Of a stretch of DNA of 64,000 nucleotides, positions 25,561 to 34,223 are shown piece after piece (the first letter of the stretch is position 1; each line of letters starts with the position of its first letter). Source of the stretch: an uncultured Bacteroidia bacterium. GTDB lineage: Bacteria; Bacteroidota; Bacteroidia; Bacteroidales; F082. The notes under the pieces were generated by a model, which was given only the letters and a program-made list of their open reading frames with translations, was not told where the DNA came from and did no database searches. The DNA is taken from NCBI GenBank assembly GCA_902785755.1, contig CACZZO010000007.1:1-64000 (forward strand), written 5' to 3'. The translations under genes and the position numbers were made by a program.

Positions 25561-26989
25561 ATAGTTTTTCAAACAAGTCATCCAATGTCACTTGGCTCTG
25601 AATCATCTCGGAATACATTCCCTTGGCCAAGCCCTCGGTGGTAATCATCGTGAGCCAAGAGGCGTGGCGAAGCCCTGTTTCTTTAATGAAAGTGCTCCTT
25701 CTTCTGTTGATTTTCTCGTATTCTTCTTTGTCGAGTTCGTACTTGTCCTGACTGTATTTGACCTCGCAAACATTGACGATTTTGTCGGCTCGTTCAATGA
25801 TGATGTCGATTTGGACTGCTGGTTTCGAGGTCTTGCTTCGCCATGAGTAGTTGAGTGTTGAAATGCCGTCGATTCGGAGTGCCCGCTTGATTTGCGGGAT
25901 ATGGGCCATGCATATCCGCTTGTAGGCCAGCCCCATCCAAGTGTTCACTTCGGGCGTGTTGATGTGGTGCGACCAATATTCCGTCTCAATCTCAGCCCTG
26001 TCAACGAAAGTCAGATAAAACAGGCTGAAAAAATCGCAAAGTTGATAAATGGCATCCTTGCCCTTGATTTCTTTTTCGCGGACGATGTTTTTCCGAATCA
26101 GGTCGCATTGGACGAGATCCTCCAGTTTGTTGCCGAGATGCCCGTTGTTGGCGCATTTCAGTTCTTTGGCCAATTGCTCTCGCGTCATGCCTTGGCGGCT
26201 TTTGCTCAGCGACTTGACAATCTCAATGTATCTTTCGGGGTGTTTGTAGAGCGTGTTGAACAACCGTCTGAATTCCCGTCGCATCTTTGTGTCCCTACTG
26301 AAAAAAAGGCGGTCTATGTTCTGTATCAGGCTTTCCCTGTTGTCCAATAAACTGAGATAGTAAGGAATGCCACCGAAAATCATGTAGGATTGGAGCATCA
26401 TTTGCCTGTTCCAAACGAATTGATGCTCGTTGAGGTATGCTTCCACTTCGTGCAAAGTAAAAGGATGGATGGGCATCTCTTCCGTGAGACGGTCGTGCAA
26501 GCCGCCTTTGCTGTCGATGACATGGGTAATCATCCAACTTGTCGCGCTGCCGCAGATGATGAGGACGACTTGGTCCTGAAGCGAAGCCCAACTGTTCCAA
26601 AAATAACCTATTGCTCCGGCCACATTCGAGTTTTCGGCATCCATAGCAGGCAACTCATCGATGAAGATGATGCAGCGTTCCGATTTCTTCGTTTTTTCCT
26701 TCAATGCGTTTTTCAGCATGACGAAGGCCGACATCCAGTCTTGGGGTGTTTCGGAGAGGCCATAGCCAAATTCCTCCATGGCATCGGAAAAGGCGGTGAA
26801 CTGGTCCTTCAACGTGCCTTCTATGACCCCTGTCATCTTGAAAGCAAATTGGTCTTTGAAGACTTGGTTGACGAGAAAGGTCTTGCCTACACGCCGCCGC
26901 CCGAACAATGCAAGAAATTCCGAACGGTCACTTGTCGCGATGGCTTTTAACTTGCTGATTTCAGCATCTCTTCCGATAATTCTTTCCAT
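25559..26989 (-). CDS. AAA+ ATPase with PD-(D/E)XK nuclease-like C-terminus (ATPase_2/DUF234 type), paralogue 3
   Basis: The 476 residues have the same order as paralogues 1 and 2: Walker A GRRRVGKT (30-37), Walker B CIIFIDELPAMD, the block EYWSHHINTPEVNTWMG, and the nuclease-like residues Asp395, Glu409 and Lys411 in CEVKY. It is the most divergent of the three and 18 kb away. The upstream region holds four alternating half-sites with a third, different core sequence. It is monocistronic. Function unknown, as for its paralogues. Confidence 0.85.
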   Translation of the reverse strand: MERIIGRDAEISKLKAIATSDRSEFLALFGRRRVGKTFLVNQVFKDQFAFKMTGVIEGTLKDQFTAFSDAMEEFGYGLSETPQDWMSAFVMLKNALKEKTKKSERCIIFIDELPAMDAENSNVAGAIGYFWNSWASLQDQVVLIICGSATSWMITHVIDSKGGLHDRLTEEMPIHPFTLHEVEAYLNEHQFVWNRQMMLQSYMIFGGIPYYLSLLDNRESLIQNIDRLFFSRDTKMRREFRRLFNTLYKHPERYIEIVKSLSKSRQGMTREQLAKELKCANNGHLGNKLEDLVQCDLIRKNIVREKEIKGKDAIYQLCDFFSLFYLTFVDRAEIETEYWSHHINTPEVNTWMGLAYKRICMAHIPQIKRALRIDGISTLNYSWRSKTSKPAVQIDIIIERADKIVNVCEVKYSQDKYELDKEEYEKINRRRSTFIKETGLRHASWLTMITTEGLAKGMYSEMIQSQVTLDDLFEKL

Positions 26990-27011
26990 GGTGGTACTTA
27001 ATGAGATGCTG

Positions 27012-27019
27012 CAAAATTA
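27012..27019 (-). promoter_or_regulatory. -7 box of ATPase gene 3
   Basis: The minus strand reads TAATTTTG, matching TAnnTTTG, 22 bp before ATG 26989. The spacing equals that of paralogues 1 and 2. Confidence 0.65.
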
Positions 27020-27044
27020 CGATATTTGGATGTATCTACCAAAC

Positions 27045-27142
27045 TTTTCGGGCGAAATCTACCCGAATTTAGATAGATTTCGCCCAAAAAGTAGATATTT
27101 CGGGCGAAATCTCGACAAAAACACATAGATTTCGCCCGAAAT
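27045..27142. promoter_or_regulatory. Private palindrome array of ATPase gene 3
   Basis: The core GGGCGAAATCT occurs at 27050-27060, inverted at 27075-27085, forward at 27102-27112 and inverted at 27127-27137. Centres are 25, 27 and 25 nt apart. The cores end in ATCT like those of the other arrays. It lies just upstream of the ATPase promoter. Confidence 0.8.
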
Positions 27143-27212
27143 CACATGATGAATCGGAATGGATTTTTTTCAGGCAAAAAGCGTCTGTAGTACAGCGTAC
27201 CGACATTTTTCC

Positions 27213-27220
27213 TATTTTTG
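27213..27220 (+). promoter_or_regulatory. -7 box of gldF
   Basis: TATTTTTG matches TAnnTTTG. It fixes the gldF start at ATG 27242, because an upstream in-frame TTG (27218) overlaps this box. Confidence 0.65.
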
Positions 27221-27241
27221 CACCTCAAAATTCATACGCGC

Positions 27242-27973
27242 ATGTACGCCTTATTTAAGAAAGAAATCAGCAATTTCCTTAGTTCGCTGATAGGTATCAT
27301 GGTGATTGTGGTGTTTCTGCTCATCACCGGCCTGTTCCTTTGGGTGTTCCAAAGCGATTTCAATGTGCTGAACTATGGTTACGCCAACCTCGACAGCCTT
27401 TTCATCCTTGCGCCGTGGGTCTTCCTTTTCCTTGTGCCTGCCGTGACAATGCGCAGTTTCGCCGAAGAAAACCGCACGGGCACTATTGAGATGCTGACTA
27501 CCAAGCCTTTGTCGGACTGGCAAATCATTTGGGCGAAGTTTTTGGCGGGTGTCGCGCTCGTTTTGCTGGCCTTGATTCCGACATTCGTCTATTATTACTC
27601 GGTTTACCAATTAGGCCTGCCCAAAGGCAATCTCGACATCGGCGGCATTTGGGGCTCCTATACCGGCCTGTTTCTCCTGAGTTCAAGTTTCGTGAGCATC
27701 GGGATTTTCTGTAGTTCGTTGACTAACAACCAGATATTGGCCTTCATCATCTCGGTTTTCCTCTGCGGATTCCTTTTGATTGGCTTTGAGTTCATCTATT
27801 CGCTTTCCTTGTTCGGAAAAGTCGATTTGTTCATCCAGCAGTTGGGCATGAACGCGCACTATAGTTCGCTGAGTCGCGGCGTGGTCGACACGCGCGATGT
27901 GTTGTATTTCTTGAGTGTGATAGCGCTGTTTTTGAGTGCTACGAAATTGGTTTTGGCAAGCCGCAAATGGTAA
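27242..27973 (+). CDS. gldF: ABC transporter permease GldF
   Basis: The 243-residue protein has six membrane helices, with LIGIMVIVVFLLITGLFLWV near the start and the permease block FAEENRTGTIEMLTTKPLSDWQIIWAKF (about 75-100) that contacts the ATPase. GldF with GldG and the ATPase GldA form an ABC exporter linked to gliding and secretion in Flavobacteria. Its cargo is unclear, and it is widespread in non-gliding Bacteroidales. No gldA is in the window. gldG starts 8 bp downstream. Confidence 0.9.
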   Translation: MYALFKKEISNFLSSLIGIMVIVVFLLITGLFLWVFQSDFNVLNYGYANLDSLFILAPWVFLFLVPAVTMRSFAEENRTGTIEMLTTKPLSDWQIIWAKFLAGVALVLLALIPTFVYYYSVYQLGLPKGNLDIGGIWGSYTGLFLLSSSFVSIGIFCSSLTNNQILAFIISVFLCGFLLIGFEFIYSLSLFGKVDLFIQQLGMNAHYSSLSRGVVDTRDVLYFLSVIALFLSATKLVLASRKW

Positions 27974-27981
27974 GGAGGTGA

Positions 27982-29733
27982 ATGATGGAAAACAAGCGTA
28001 AGAATTTGAAAAAGAACCAGATAGTTTCCTTCGTGGTTGCGGTGGTGATTGTCGTGCTGGTCAATGTGATTGGCTCGTTTGTATTCACCCGCTTCGATTT
28101 GACGAGCGAGAAACGCTATACTTTGTCGCCCACGACGAAAGAGATTCTCAACGGACTTAATGACTATGTTTATTTCAAGGTGTATCTCGAAGGCGAGTTT
28201 CCGGCAGGTTTCAAGAAGTTGCGCCGCGAAACAAAAGAGATGTTGGACGAGTTTCGTGCCTACACGAAATACATTGATTATGAGTTTATTAATCCTGCCG
28301 AGAGCAACGACCCTGCCGAAATCAAGGAAATACGCACGCAATTGTATAGGGCAGGCCTGAATCCTACCAATGTGAGCGTTCGCAACAACGATGGTTCTTC
28401 GCAAGAGTTGGTGATTTGGCCAGGTGCCTTGGTGAGTTACCGCAATGATACTGAAATTGCCATAGATTTGCTTGAAAACCAATTGGGTAAGTCGTCGGAA
28501 GACGCGCTTAACGCCTCGATGCAGAACCTTGAATTCCGCCTCATTGATGCGGTCAAGAAGGTGACGCGGATGATGAAACCCAACATTGCTTTCATTGAAG
28601 GTCATGGCGAATTGGGCGAACAAGAAGTGTACGACATCGCGCAGTCGTTGGCGCAAAACTACAATGTGGGTCGCGTTCAAATTGACGGCAAAATCGATGC
28701 GCTCATCCACCGCACGCAAAACGAGGAAAAGGATGTGAAGGCTTTCCCCTCGTATGACGCCATCATCATTGCCAAACCGACCGAGCCTTTCGACGAAAAA
28801 GACAAGTTCCTCATCGACCAATATATCATGCACGGCGGCAAGGTGTTATGGTTGGTGGAACCCGTTTATGCCACAATGGACAGCCTGCAAAGCCAAGAGT
28901 CGACCATCGGTTTGGAGCAAGACCTCAACCTCGACGACATGCTTTTCAAATACGGTGTGCGCCTTAATCGCGACTTGCTTCTCGACCTGACTTGCGCCGC
29001 CTTGCCCGTCCGCACGGGTCAGATGGCCGGACAAGCCCAGTTGGAGTTTTTCCGTTGGTTCTATTTTCCCTTGCTGCAAGCCGCTTCCGACCACCCGATG
29101 GTGCGCCACATGAACGCCATCAAGGCCGATTTCGTCAGTTCGATGGATGCCACCACCTCGGCCAACGGCATCGAACAGATTCCGTTGCTCAAGACTTCTG
29201 ATTATACTAAGGTGTCGGGCGCGCCGGTTTTCATCACTTTGGCCATGCTGCGCCAAGCCCCCGACAGGCGTATGTTCAGTTCAAAAGGAAAGAATGTGGC
29301 ATACCTGCTGAAGGGCACTTTCCCGTCGTTGTATGCCAACCGCATCCCGCAGGAAATTGTTGATGATCAGGCAACTGACTTCATGGAGGAGAGTAAACCT
29401 ACCGCCATGATCGTGGTGGCCGACGGCGACATTATCCGCAACCAAATCGACATCAAGCGCAAGACACCGTTGCCTTTGGGCTATGACCAATACACGCAAA
29501 ACACCTACGCCAACAAGGAATTTATCGAGAACGCCATCAGTTATTTGGTCGACGGCGAAGGCTTGATTGACATCCGCTCCCGCGAACTGAAAGTGCGCCT
29601 ATTGGATGTGACCAAGGTCAACCAAGAGCGGGGCAAATGGCAGGTTATCAATACTTTGGTTCCTATTGCCCTCATCATCGCCTTGGGTTTCGTCATGGCG
29701 TTTATCAGGAAAAAGAAATACAGTAAAAAATAA
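27982..29733 (+). CDS. gldG: GldG, ABC-associated gliding/transport protein
   Basis: The 583 residues have a membrane helix at each end (about 14-34 and 553-575) and a large external domain between them, with FTRFDLTSEKRYTLS, FIEGHGELGEQEVYDIAQSL and GGKVLWLVEP typical of the family. AAGGAGGTGA overlaps the gldF stop, a near-perfect Shine-Dalgarno, which is rare in this phylum. It probably marks strong coupling to gldF. An ATG 3 bases further (27985) is also possible. Confidence 0.92.
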   Translation: MMENKRKNLKKNQIVSFVVAVVIVVLVNVIGSFVFTRFDLTSEKRYTLSPTTKEILNGLNDYVYFKVYLEGEFPAGFKKLRRETKEMLDEFRAYTKYIDYEFINPAESNDPAEIKEIRTQLYRAGLNPTNVSVRNNDGSSQELVIWPGALVSYRNDTEIAIDLLENQLGKSSEDALNASMQNLEFRLIDAVKKVTRMMKPNIAFIEGHGELGEQEVYDIAQSLAQNYNVGRVQIDGKIDALIHRTQNEEKDVKAFPSYDAIIIAKPTEPFDEKDKFLIDQYIMHGGKVLWLVEPVYATMDSLQSQESTIGLEQDLNLDDMLFKYGVRLNRDLLLDLTCAALPVRTGQMAGQAQLEFFRWFYFPLLQAASDHPMVRHMNAIKADFVSSMDATTSANGIEQIPLLKTSDYTKVSGAPVFITLAMLRQAPDRRMFSSKGKNVAYLLKGTFPSLYANRIPQEIVDDQATDFMEESKPTAMIVVADGDIIRNQIDIKRKTPLPLGYDQYTQNTYANKEFIENAISYLVDGEGLIDIRSRELKVRLLDVTKVNQERGKWQVINTLVPIALIIALGFVMAFIRKKKYSKK

Positions 29734-29739
29734 TCCGAA

Positions 29740-30840
29740 ATGAAGAAAAACAACCGCATCACCATTATTATTGCCGCATTGTTAGTCGTCATTGCCGGCG
29801 TTTTGATTTGGAACAACCGCTATCTCTCCACCTTGCAGGGCGAATCGTCTGATTTTCAGGTGTGGGACACGGCTTCGGTAACGAAAATCTATCTTGCCGA
29901 CCGCCGCGAGCGCGAGTCGCTTTTGGAGCGTCAGGAGCAAGGCTGGACGCTCAACGGCACCTACAAGGCGCATCCCAAGCAGGTGCAATACCTTTTGACC
30001 ACTTTGTACAAAATCCGCATCAAGATGCCCGTCAGTGTGGCCAGTCACGACAATATCGTGAAGCAATTGGCTTCGCAAAGCACTAAGGTCGAGATTTACC
30101 AAATTGTGCCTCGCATCAACCTGTTCGACAAAATCAAACTGTTCTATCACGAAAAACGCACGAAGGTCTTTTATGTCGGCGATGCCACTATGGACAGCAG
30201 CGGCACTTTCATGCTGAAGGAAGGTGCCGACAAGGCATATATCGTTTATATTCCAAGTTTCCGTGGCTTCATCACAACGCGCTTCACTGCCAATCCCGAT
30301 GATTGGCGCGACCATGCCATTTTTCAGAAGAATTTAACTGATATTCAGTCTGTTGAGGTTGATTTCAACGAAGACCCAGAGGGCAATTTCCGCATCGATA
30401 ACATCGGGAAGCATCAGTATAGACTCACGCGACTTTTCGACAACAAGGAATTGCCTTACGACACGCTGAAAGTCATCAATATGCTGTCGTCGTTCAGCGA
30501 CCTCCGCTTTGAGGCACTGTTCACCAACACTTTGCCGCAAGAGCGCATCGACTCCATCACTGGCTCACCTTTTGTGCATCATGTCATTTTGACCGACAAG
30601 GACGGCAAAACCCAAGACATGAAGACGTTCAAGAAGTTGATATTGAACGGTGTAACCGACTTTGGCGGCGATTATGGCGACTTGGACCGCGACCGCATGT
30701 ACGCCCTCATCGACGGCGGCAAGGACTTCGTGCTCATCCAAAACTATGTTTTCGACAAGGTGTTGCACGATGTGCGCTATTACGAGGCTGGCAATCCCAT
30801 CCAACTCCAGTTGGGCGGCTACATTGAGGTTTTGGAATAA
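29740..30840 (+). CDS. DUF4340 protein, third gene of the gldFG operon
   Basis: One N-terminal membrane helix (about 7-25) precedes an external beta-rich domain with internal repeats. The family block SSDFQVWDTASVTKIYLADRRERESLLERQ fits DUF4340, which usually follows GldG-like genes. It begins 6 bp after gldG, so it probably belongs to the same complex. Its function is not known. Confidence 0.82.
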   Translation: MKKNNRITIIIAALLVVIAGVLIWNNRYLSTLQGESSDFQVWDTASVTKIYLADRRERESLLERQEQGWTLNGTYKAHPKQVQYLLTTLYKIRIKMPVSVASHDNIVKQLASQSTKVEIYQIVPRINLFDKIKLFYHEKRTKVFYVGDATMDSSGTFMLKEGADKAYIVYIPSFRGFITTRFTANPDDWRDHAIFQKNLTDIQSVEVDFNEDPEGNFRIDNIGKHQYRLTRLFDNKELPYDTLKVINMLSSFSDLRFEALFTNTLPQERIDSITGSPFVHHVILTDKDGKTQDMKTFKKLILNGVTDFGGDYGDLDRDRMYALIDGGKDFVLIQNYVFDKVLHDVRYYEAGNPIQLQLGGYIEVLE

Positions 30841-30842
30841 GG

Positions 30843-31976
30843 CTATTTCTTTTTCAACAGTCCAACCATCTTGAAGCCAACGTCGGTGAAGACGAGTTGC
30901 GCGTTGCCGTTGCGTTCGATGTGGCGGATGGCCTCGTCTAAAAGATCGGCGATTTCGGCAAGGTTGGACGGATTGATGAAAGGCGCAAACTTCGAGTTGA
31001 AGGTCTTTTCGTCATCGGGAAGCATGACGATTTCCGCAAGGTTGTTGTTGAACAACAGCGAGTTGCGGACGATGCGCAAGCCGTAGTCCAGCAGTTCTTT
31101 CTGCTTTTCGCGGCCTAATGTCTTGATGTTGGCCGAAAAATCGATCAGTTCGGGATAGGCCACACGGAAACAGAGGCGCATCCATTGCTGAAAGGTGGTG
31201 AAGAAAAATTTCCTGTCCTCCGATTCCTTCACGAAGTGGCAGGCATTCAGCCAGTTGCCTTCCGAAATGACCGCCGCATCTTGGGCTTGTCGAGCATCAC
31301 AGCCGAGGCGTTCAGTCAAGGCGTTTTCTACCTCATTAATATCAATCGCCGGAATCTTCACCAAAGCCGTCCGCGACTTGATGGTAGCCAAAAGCTCTTC
31401 GCCATCTTCGGCGATGAGGAGGAAAACGGTCTTCTCGGGCGGTTCTTCAAGGAGTTTCAGCAGTTTGTTGGCCGTGTCCACACGCATTTTCTCCGCCATC
31501 CAGATGATGGCGATTTTGTATTCGCCCTCGTAGGATTTCATGTTGAGTTTGCGCAGCAGCGAGGCCGCATCGCGCACCGACATATAGCCCTGCTTGTTCT
31601 CCACGTCAAGGAAACTGTACCAACTCGAAGTATCGACATAACCCTGATTCTGAACGACATACTCGCGCCATTCTTCCATGAACAAGTCCGATTCTGGGTC
31701 TTTCTTCACCTTTTTTGTGGCCGCTGTCGGCACAACGAAATGCAGGTCAGGATGTACCAATTTTTGCATCTTTTGGCAAGTGTGGCACACGCCGCAACTG
31801 TCGGTTTCCGTCCGATTCGGACAGAGGATATATTGTGCGTAAGCCAAGGCTAAAGGCAGTTTCCCACTTCCGGCAGGACCCAAAAAGAGTTGGGCGTGAG
31901 AAACGTGGTTTTCTCGCACGCTTTGGATGAGCCTTTGTTTTATGGCTGATTGGCCGATGACGTCTTTGAACTGCAT
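30843..31976 (-). CDS. holB: DNA polymerase III, delta' subunit
   Basis: The 377-residue protein is an AAA+ clamp-loader subunit: QSAIKQRLIQSV, HAQLFLGPAGSGKLPLALAYA (P-loop at about 33-40 with Leu where an ATPase has Thr, as expected for the non-hydrolysing delta'), a zinc-binding Cys cluster CPNRTETDSCGVCHTC, and AEKMRVDTANKLLKLLEEPP with the conserved LLKxLEEPP. It helps load the sliding clamp. It is last in an operon after two small genes, 5 bp behind the second. Confidence 0.92.
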   Translation of the reverse strand: MQFKDVIGQSAIKQRLIQSVRENHVSHAQLFLGPAGSGKLPLALAYAQYILCPNRTETDSCGVCHTCQKMQKLVHPDLHFVVPTAATKKVKKDPESDLFMEEWREYVVQNQGYVDTSSWYSFLDVENKQGYMSVRDAASLLRKLNMKSYEGEYKIAIIWMAEKMRVDTANKLLKLLEEPPEKTVFLLIAEDGEELLATIKSRTALVKIPAIDINEVENALTERLGCDARQAQDAAVISEGNWLNACHFVKESEDRKFFFTTFQQWMRLCFRVAYPELIDFSANIKTLGREKQKELLDYGLRIVRNSLLFNNNLAEIVMLPDDEKTFNSKFAPFINPSNLAEIADLLDEAIRHIERNGNAQLVFTDVGFKMVGLLKKK

Positions 31977-31981
31977 AGTGA

Positions 31982-32299
31982 CTATTTATAAAACACGTCA
32001 AAGTATCGTTGCAATTTGACGGGGTCGGTTTGGTAGAAATTTTCACCGTAATAGCAGTCGGCAAGGACTTCGTACAAACGACAAAACTCACCCAAGTTGT
32101 GCTTGCCGCGTTGCGCGTTGATGGTGAGCGAAAGCAACTCCAAAGCACGGTCGGCAGCACGATGGCATTGCTCCATGTTGCCTTTGCTCTGCCAACGGTT
32201 GGCCCGCGACACTTCGCTGCCAATGTTCAGCATTTGCTCCGCTAGTGACATTGCTGCCCAACGGCCTGCAGCCAATTCTGTGTGTTGGAAATTGTTCAT
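31982..32299 (-). CDS. Small helical protein, unknown, in the holB operon
   Basis: The 105 residues are nearly all helical, with EQMLNIGSEVSRANRWQSKG and QCHRAADRALELLSLTI suggesting a small helical bundle. No signal or membrane segment. It overlaps the DUF5674 gene by 4 bp (ATGA) and precedes holB by 5 bp. The pairing looks like a two-component cassette, but I recognise no toxin or antitoxin motif. Confidence 0.65.
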   Translation of the reverse strand: MNNFQHTELAAGRWAAMSLAEQMLNIGSEVSRANRWQSKGNMEQCHRAADRALELLSLTINAQRGKHNLGEFCRLYEVLADCYYGENFYQTDPVKLQRYFDVFYK

Positions 32300-32634
32300 A
32301 ATATCAGTGAGTTTACGACTTCAACAATACGTTTGCGAATAATGGGGTCTTGAACATCACGGCTACGATTGCCTTGATAGGGACGAATGTTGATGAGCGA
32401 GTCGAATTCAATAAAGTCCTCACCTCCCATTTCGGGGTAAAAGTTGATTCCCCATAAATTGGCTTGTTCTGAGCCTTGCTGAAGCAACTCTTGCTCAATG
32501 TCTGCGTGCAGTTCGGCATCCAAGCCGATAATCGCTTTTTGCACATCGACAACGGCCTTTATCATGTCGCCGAAATAACCTGGTAACATAGCTTCTAATT
32601 CGCTCCGTTTAATAGGTTGGGATATAATTTTCAT
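32296..32634 (-). CDS. DUF5674 family protein
   Basis: The block AVVDVQKAIIGLDAELHADIEQELL, then LWGINFYPE, FIEFDSLINIRPYQGNRSRDV and IRKRIVEVV, fits DUF5674. I chose ATG 32634 (MKIISQ), because ATG 32661 lies in the -7 box. The 112-residue product is probably cytoplasmic. It is the first gene of the operon with the 105-residue protein and holB. Its function is unknown. Confidence 0.75.
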   Translation of the reverse strand: MKIISQPIKRSELEAMLPGYFGDMIKAVVDVQKAIIGLDAELHADIEQELLQQGSEQANLWGINFYPEMGGEDFIEFDSLINIRPYQGNRSRDVQDPIIRKRIVEVVNSLIL

Positions 32635-32658
32635 AGTGATGTTCTTTTGTTTAGAGAG

Positions 32659-32666
32659 CAAAAATA
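32659..32666 (-). promoter_or_regulatory. -7 box of the DUF5674-holB operon
   Basis: The minus strand reads TATTTTTG, matching TAnnTTTG, 24 bp before ATG 32634. Confidence 0.65.
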
Positions 32667-32716
32667 CAATTTTTTGTCATTTGTTTAGAATATCATGACT
32701 ACAAAAAACAATGTTT

Positions 32717-33484
32717 TCATTTGTGCAAAGGCAACCTATAGCTCAATATGGCGCAATACAATGAAATGGTTAACAGGGGTATATGCATAATACCAACATA
32801 AACCGTATGAGGATTGAGTAAATTGAACATGTTATAGATTCCCATTATGGTGCCAATGATGGCTGTAATCCTATAGGTTACTATGTTAATCTTAGGAATG
32901 TTTAAGGTCAGTATGGTTAGAAATGCTGGTGTTGTCAAGCAAAATGCTGTTACGGAATTCTTATAGAAAAAATGCAACGGGTTCCAATCGAACGTTCCCT
33001 GGTTGGTGAAGGGGCAGAGATAGGCAAACAGCGCAAGGACAATCATCCAAGCATATTTCCATCGGAAGTTGCTGAAATCAAAAGTGTTTTTTGGGTTCAA
33101 GATCTCTCGGATCCAAACGTAGGCCACCAAAAGGAACATCACCAAATTGACGGTGACCACACTGAATCCGTAGCGTTCCGTGACGGCCATGTTTTGAATG
33201 AAAGCGAAAGATAAGTAAGAAATAGCGACATACCCGTTGAACATCATCCTGACTTTGTTCTTGAATACAAAAAACAGGACGAACATCAAAAGCGATAGGG
33301 ATTGGAAAAGGATGTTGAATCTGCCCAAATGTCCTTGTGGTGCATGGGAAAGTGTTGTATAGACCATCTGTTGGATGTTCTTCGGGTCGAAATTTCGGCT
33401 GACGATAGGTAACAAAACAGATTGCGCCGTCAGCAAAATGACGAAAAACCACCATTTGGTTGAGGCTTTTTCAAGTTTTTCCAT
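32717..33484 (-). CDS. Polytopic membrane protein, unknown
   Basis: The 255 residues contain about seven membrane helices (for example WWFFVILLTAQSVLLPIVS, FLTILTLNIP, YAWMIVLALFAYLCPF). No family motif is recognised. ATG 33484 (MEKLEKAS) is chosen because it lies 21 bp after the -7 box, while the upstream ATG 33508 overlaps the box. Confidence 0.7.
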   Translation of the reverse strand: MEKLEKASTKWWFFVILLTAQSVLLPIVSRNFDPKNIQQMVYTTLSHAPQGHLGRFNILFQSLSLLMFVLFFVFKNKVRMMFNGYVAISYLSFAFIQNMAVTERYGFSVVTVNLVMFLLVAYVWIREILNPKNTFDFSNFRWKYAWMIVLALFAYLCPFTNQGTFDWNPLHFFYKNSVTAFCLTTPAFLTILTLNIPKINIVTYRITAIIGTIMGIYNMFNLLNPHTVYVGIMHIPLLTISLYCAILSYRLPLHK

Positions 33485-33505
33485 TTGAGTAAGGTTTTGA
33501 AGGTG

Positions 33506-33513
33506 CAAAATTA
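33506..33513 (-). promoter_or_regulatory. -7 box of the membrane protein gene
   Basis: The minus strand reads TAATTTTG, matching TAnnTTTG. Confidence 0.55.
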
Positions 33514-33545
33514 CAAAAATCCGTGTTAGTCCAAATAGATTTGCT

Positions 33546-33604
33546 AAACGATTGCCATGATACAGTTGGCATTGGGGGAGAAGATTGTGGAGGTGACAAA
33601 GTAA
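33546..33604 (+). pseudogene. 3' fragment of an HTH antitoxin gene, copy A
   Basis: It reads TIAMIQLALGEKIVEVTK-stop, nearly the same as the end of the intact HTH gene at 33740 (TIALIQLALGEKIVEVAK). No 5' part is present. It is one of three copies of this tail within 1.3 kb. Confidence 0.75.
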
Positions 33605-33645
33605 TTATTGGCTGGATTTGTCATCAACTGATTTGCGAATTTTTG

Positions 33646-33694
33646 GACAAATTTCGCATAAAAGCGAAATTGTCAGAAAAAAGTATTATCTTTG
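33646..33694 (+). promoter_or_regulatory. Operator-like palindrome and -7 box of the HTH gene
   Basis: ATTTCGC (33651-33657) and GCGAAAT (33664-33670) form a palindrome, extended by GACAA/TTGTC with one bulged base. TATCTTTG (33687-33694) follows 16 bp later. The layout fits autorepression by the HTH protein. Confidence 0.6.
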
Positions 33695-33739
33695 CAGCAT
33701 CACTTGAAATTCTGGCACTGAAGAAATGATTTTCAGGAT

Positions 33740-34012
33740 ATGATTGAGATTTATGACGACATATTACGCGAAGAGTTGGCAAAAATACCGCCATTGACGA
33801 GGGAAACCTATTTCCTTACAGACGACATTGCCGAGCGTATCGACGCGATAATGAAAGCAAAAGGCATCAGCAAGAAGCAGCTTGCTGAACTCACCCACCG
33901 CAGGCCATCTGACGTGACGCGCTGGCTTGGCGGCGGCCACAACTTCACCTGCAAAACGATTGCCCTGATTCAGTTGGCCTTGGGGGAGAAGATTGTGGAG
34001 GTGGCGAAGTGA
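33740..34012 (+). CDS. XRE-family HTH protein, orphan antitoxin
   Basis: The 90-residue protein carries a central/C-terminal helix-turn-helix: MKAKGISKKQLAELTHRRPSDVTRWLGGGHNFTCKTIALIQ (about 36-76). This form is typical of HigA-like antitoxins. No toxin gene of the RelE/HigB kind lies on either side, so the antitoxin is orphaned or serves the GNAT module that starts 68 bp downstream. The ATG has no clear Shine-Dalgarno. The palindrome upstream suggests autoregulation. Confidence 0.82.
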   Translation: MIEIYDDILREELAKIPPLTRETYFLTDDIAERIDAIMKAKGISKKQLAELTHRRPSDVTRWLGGGHNFTCKTIALIQLALGEKIVEVAK

Positions 34013-34052
34013 ATGTTTTTCATCCATTGTTGCGACAAAACCAAAAAGTGAC

Positions 34053-34060
34053 TATTTTTG
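34053..34060 (+). promoter_or_regulatory. -7 box of the GNAT module
   Basis: TATTTTTG matches TAnnTTTG and lies 19 bp before ATG 34080. Confidence 0.6.
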
Positions 34061-34079
34061 CGGCATAAAACACACGAAC

Positions 34080-34223
34080 ATGTTAGGCATAGATTCAAAA
34101 AGGGAAATAATCACGGGTGAATTCGCCAGAAAAATCTGGAGCGAAGTGCTGGCCATGTGGCACAAAGAGAAAGAGACCGATTCAGAGGAAACCGCTCCTA
34201 AATACGAAGTGGAATGGGTGTGA
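34080..34223 (+). CDS. 47-residue protein upstream of the GNAT gene, possible antitoxin
   Basis: ATG 34080 lies 19 bp after the -7 box and opens a 47-codon frame (MLGIDSKREIITGEFARKIW...) that overlaps the GNAT start by 10 bp. It is helical with an acidic C-terminal half (KEKETDSEET). Size, position and overlap fit a small antitoxin for the acetyltransferase. No known antitoxin fold is visible. Confidence 0.55.
   Translation: MLGIDSKREIITGEFARKIWSEVLAMWHKEKETDSEETAPKYEVEWV

Noticed and set aside
27045..27142. CRISPR or integron attC array
   Set aside because: Half-sites alternate in orientation and are only about 11 bp, and there is no integrase or cas gene nearby. An operator or binding array fits better.
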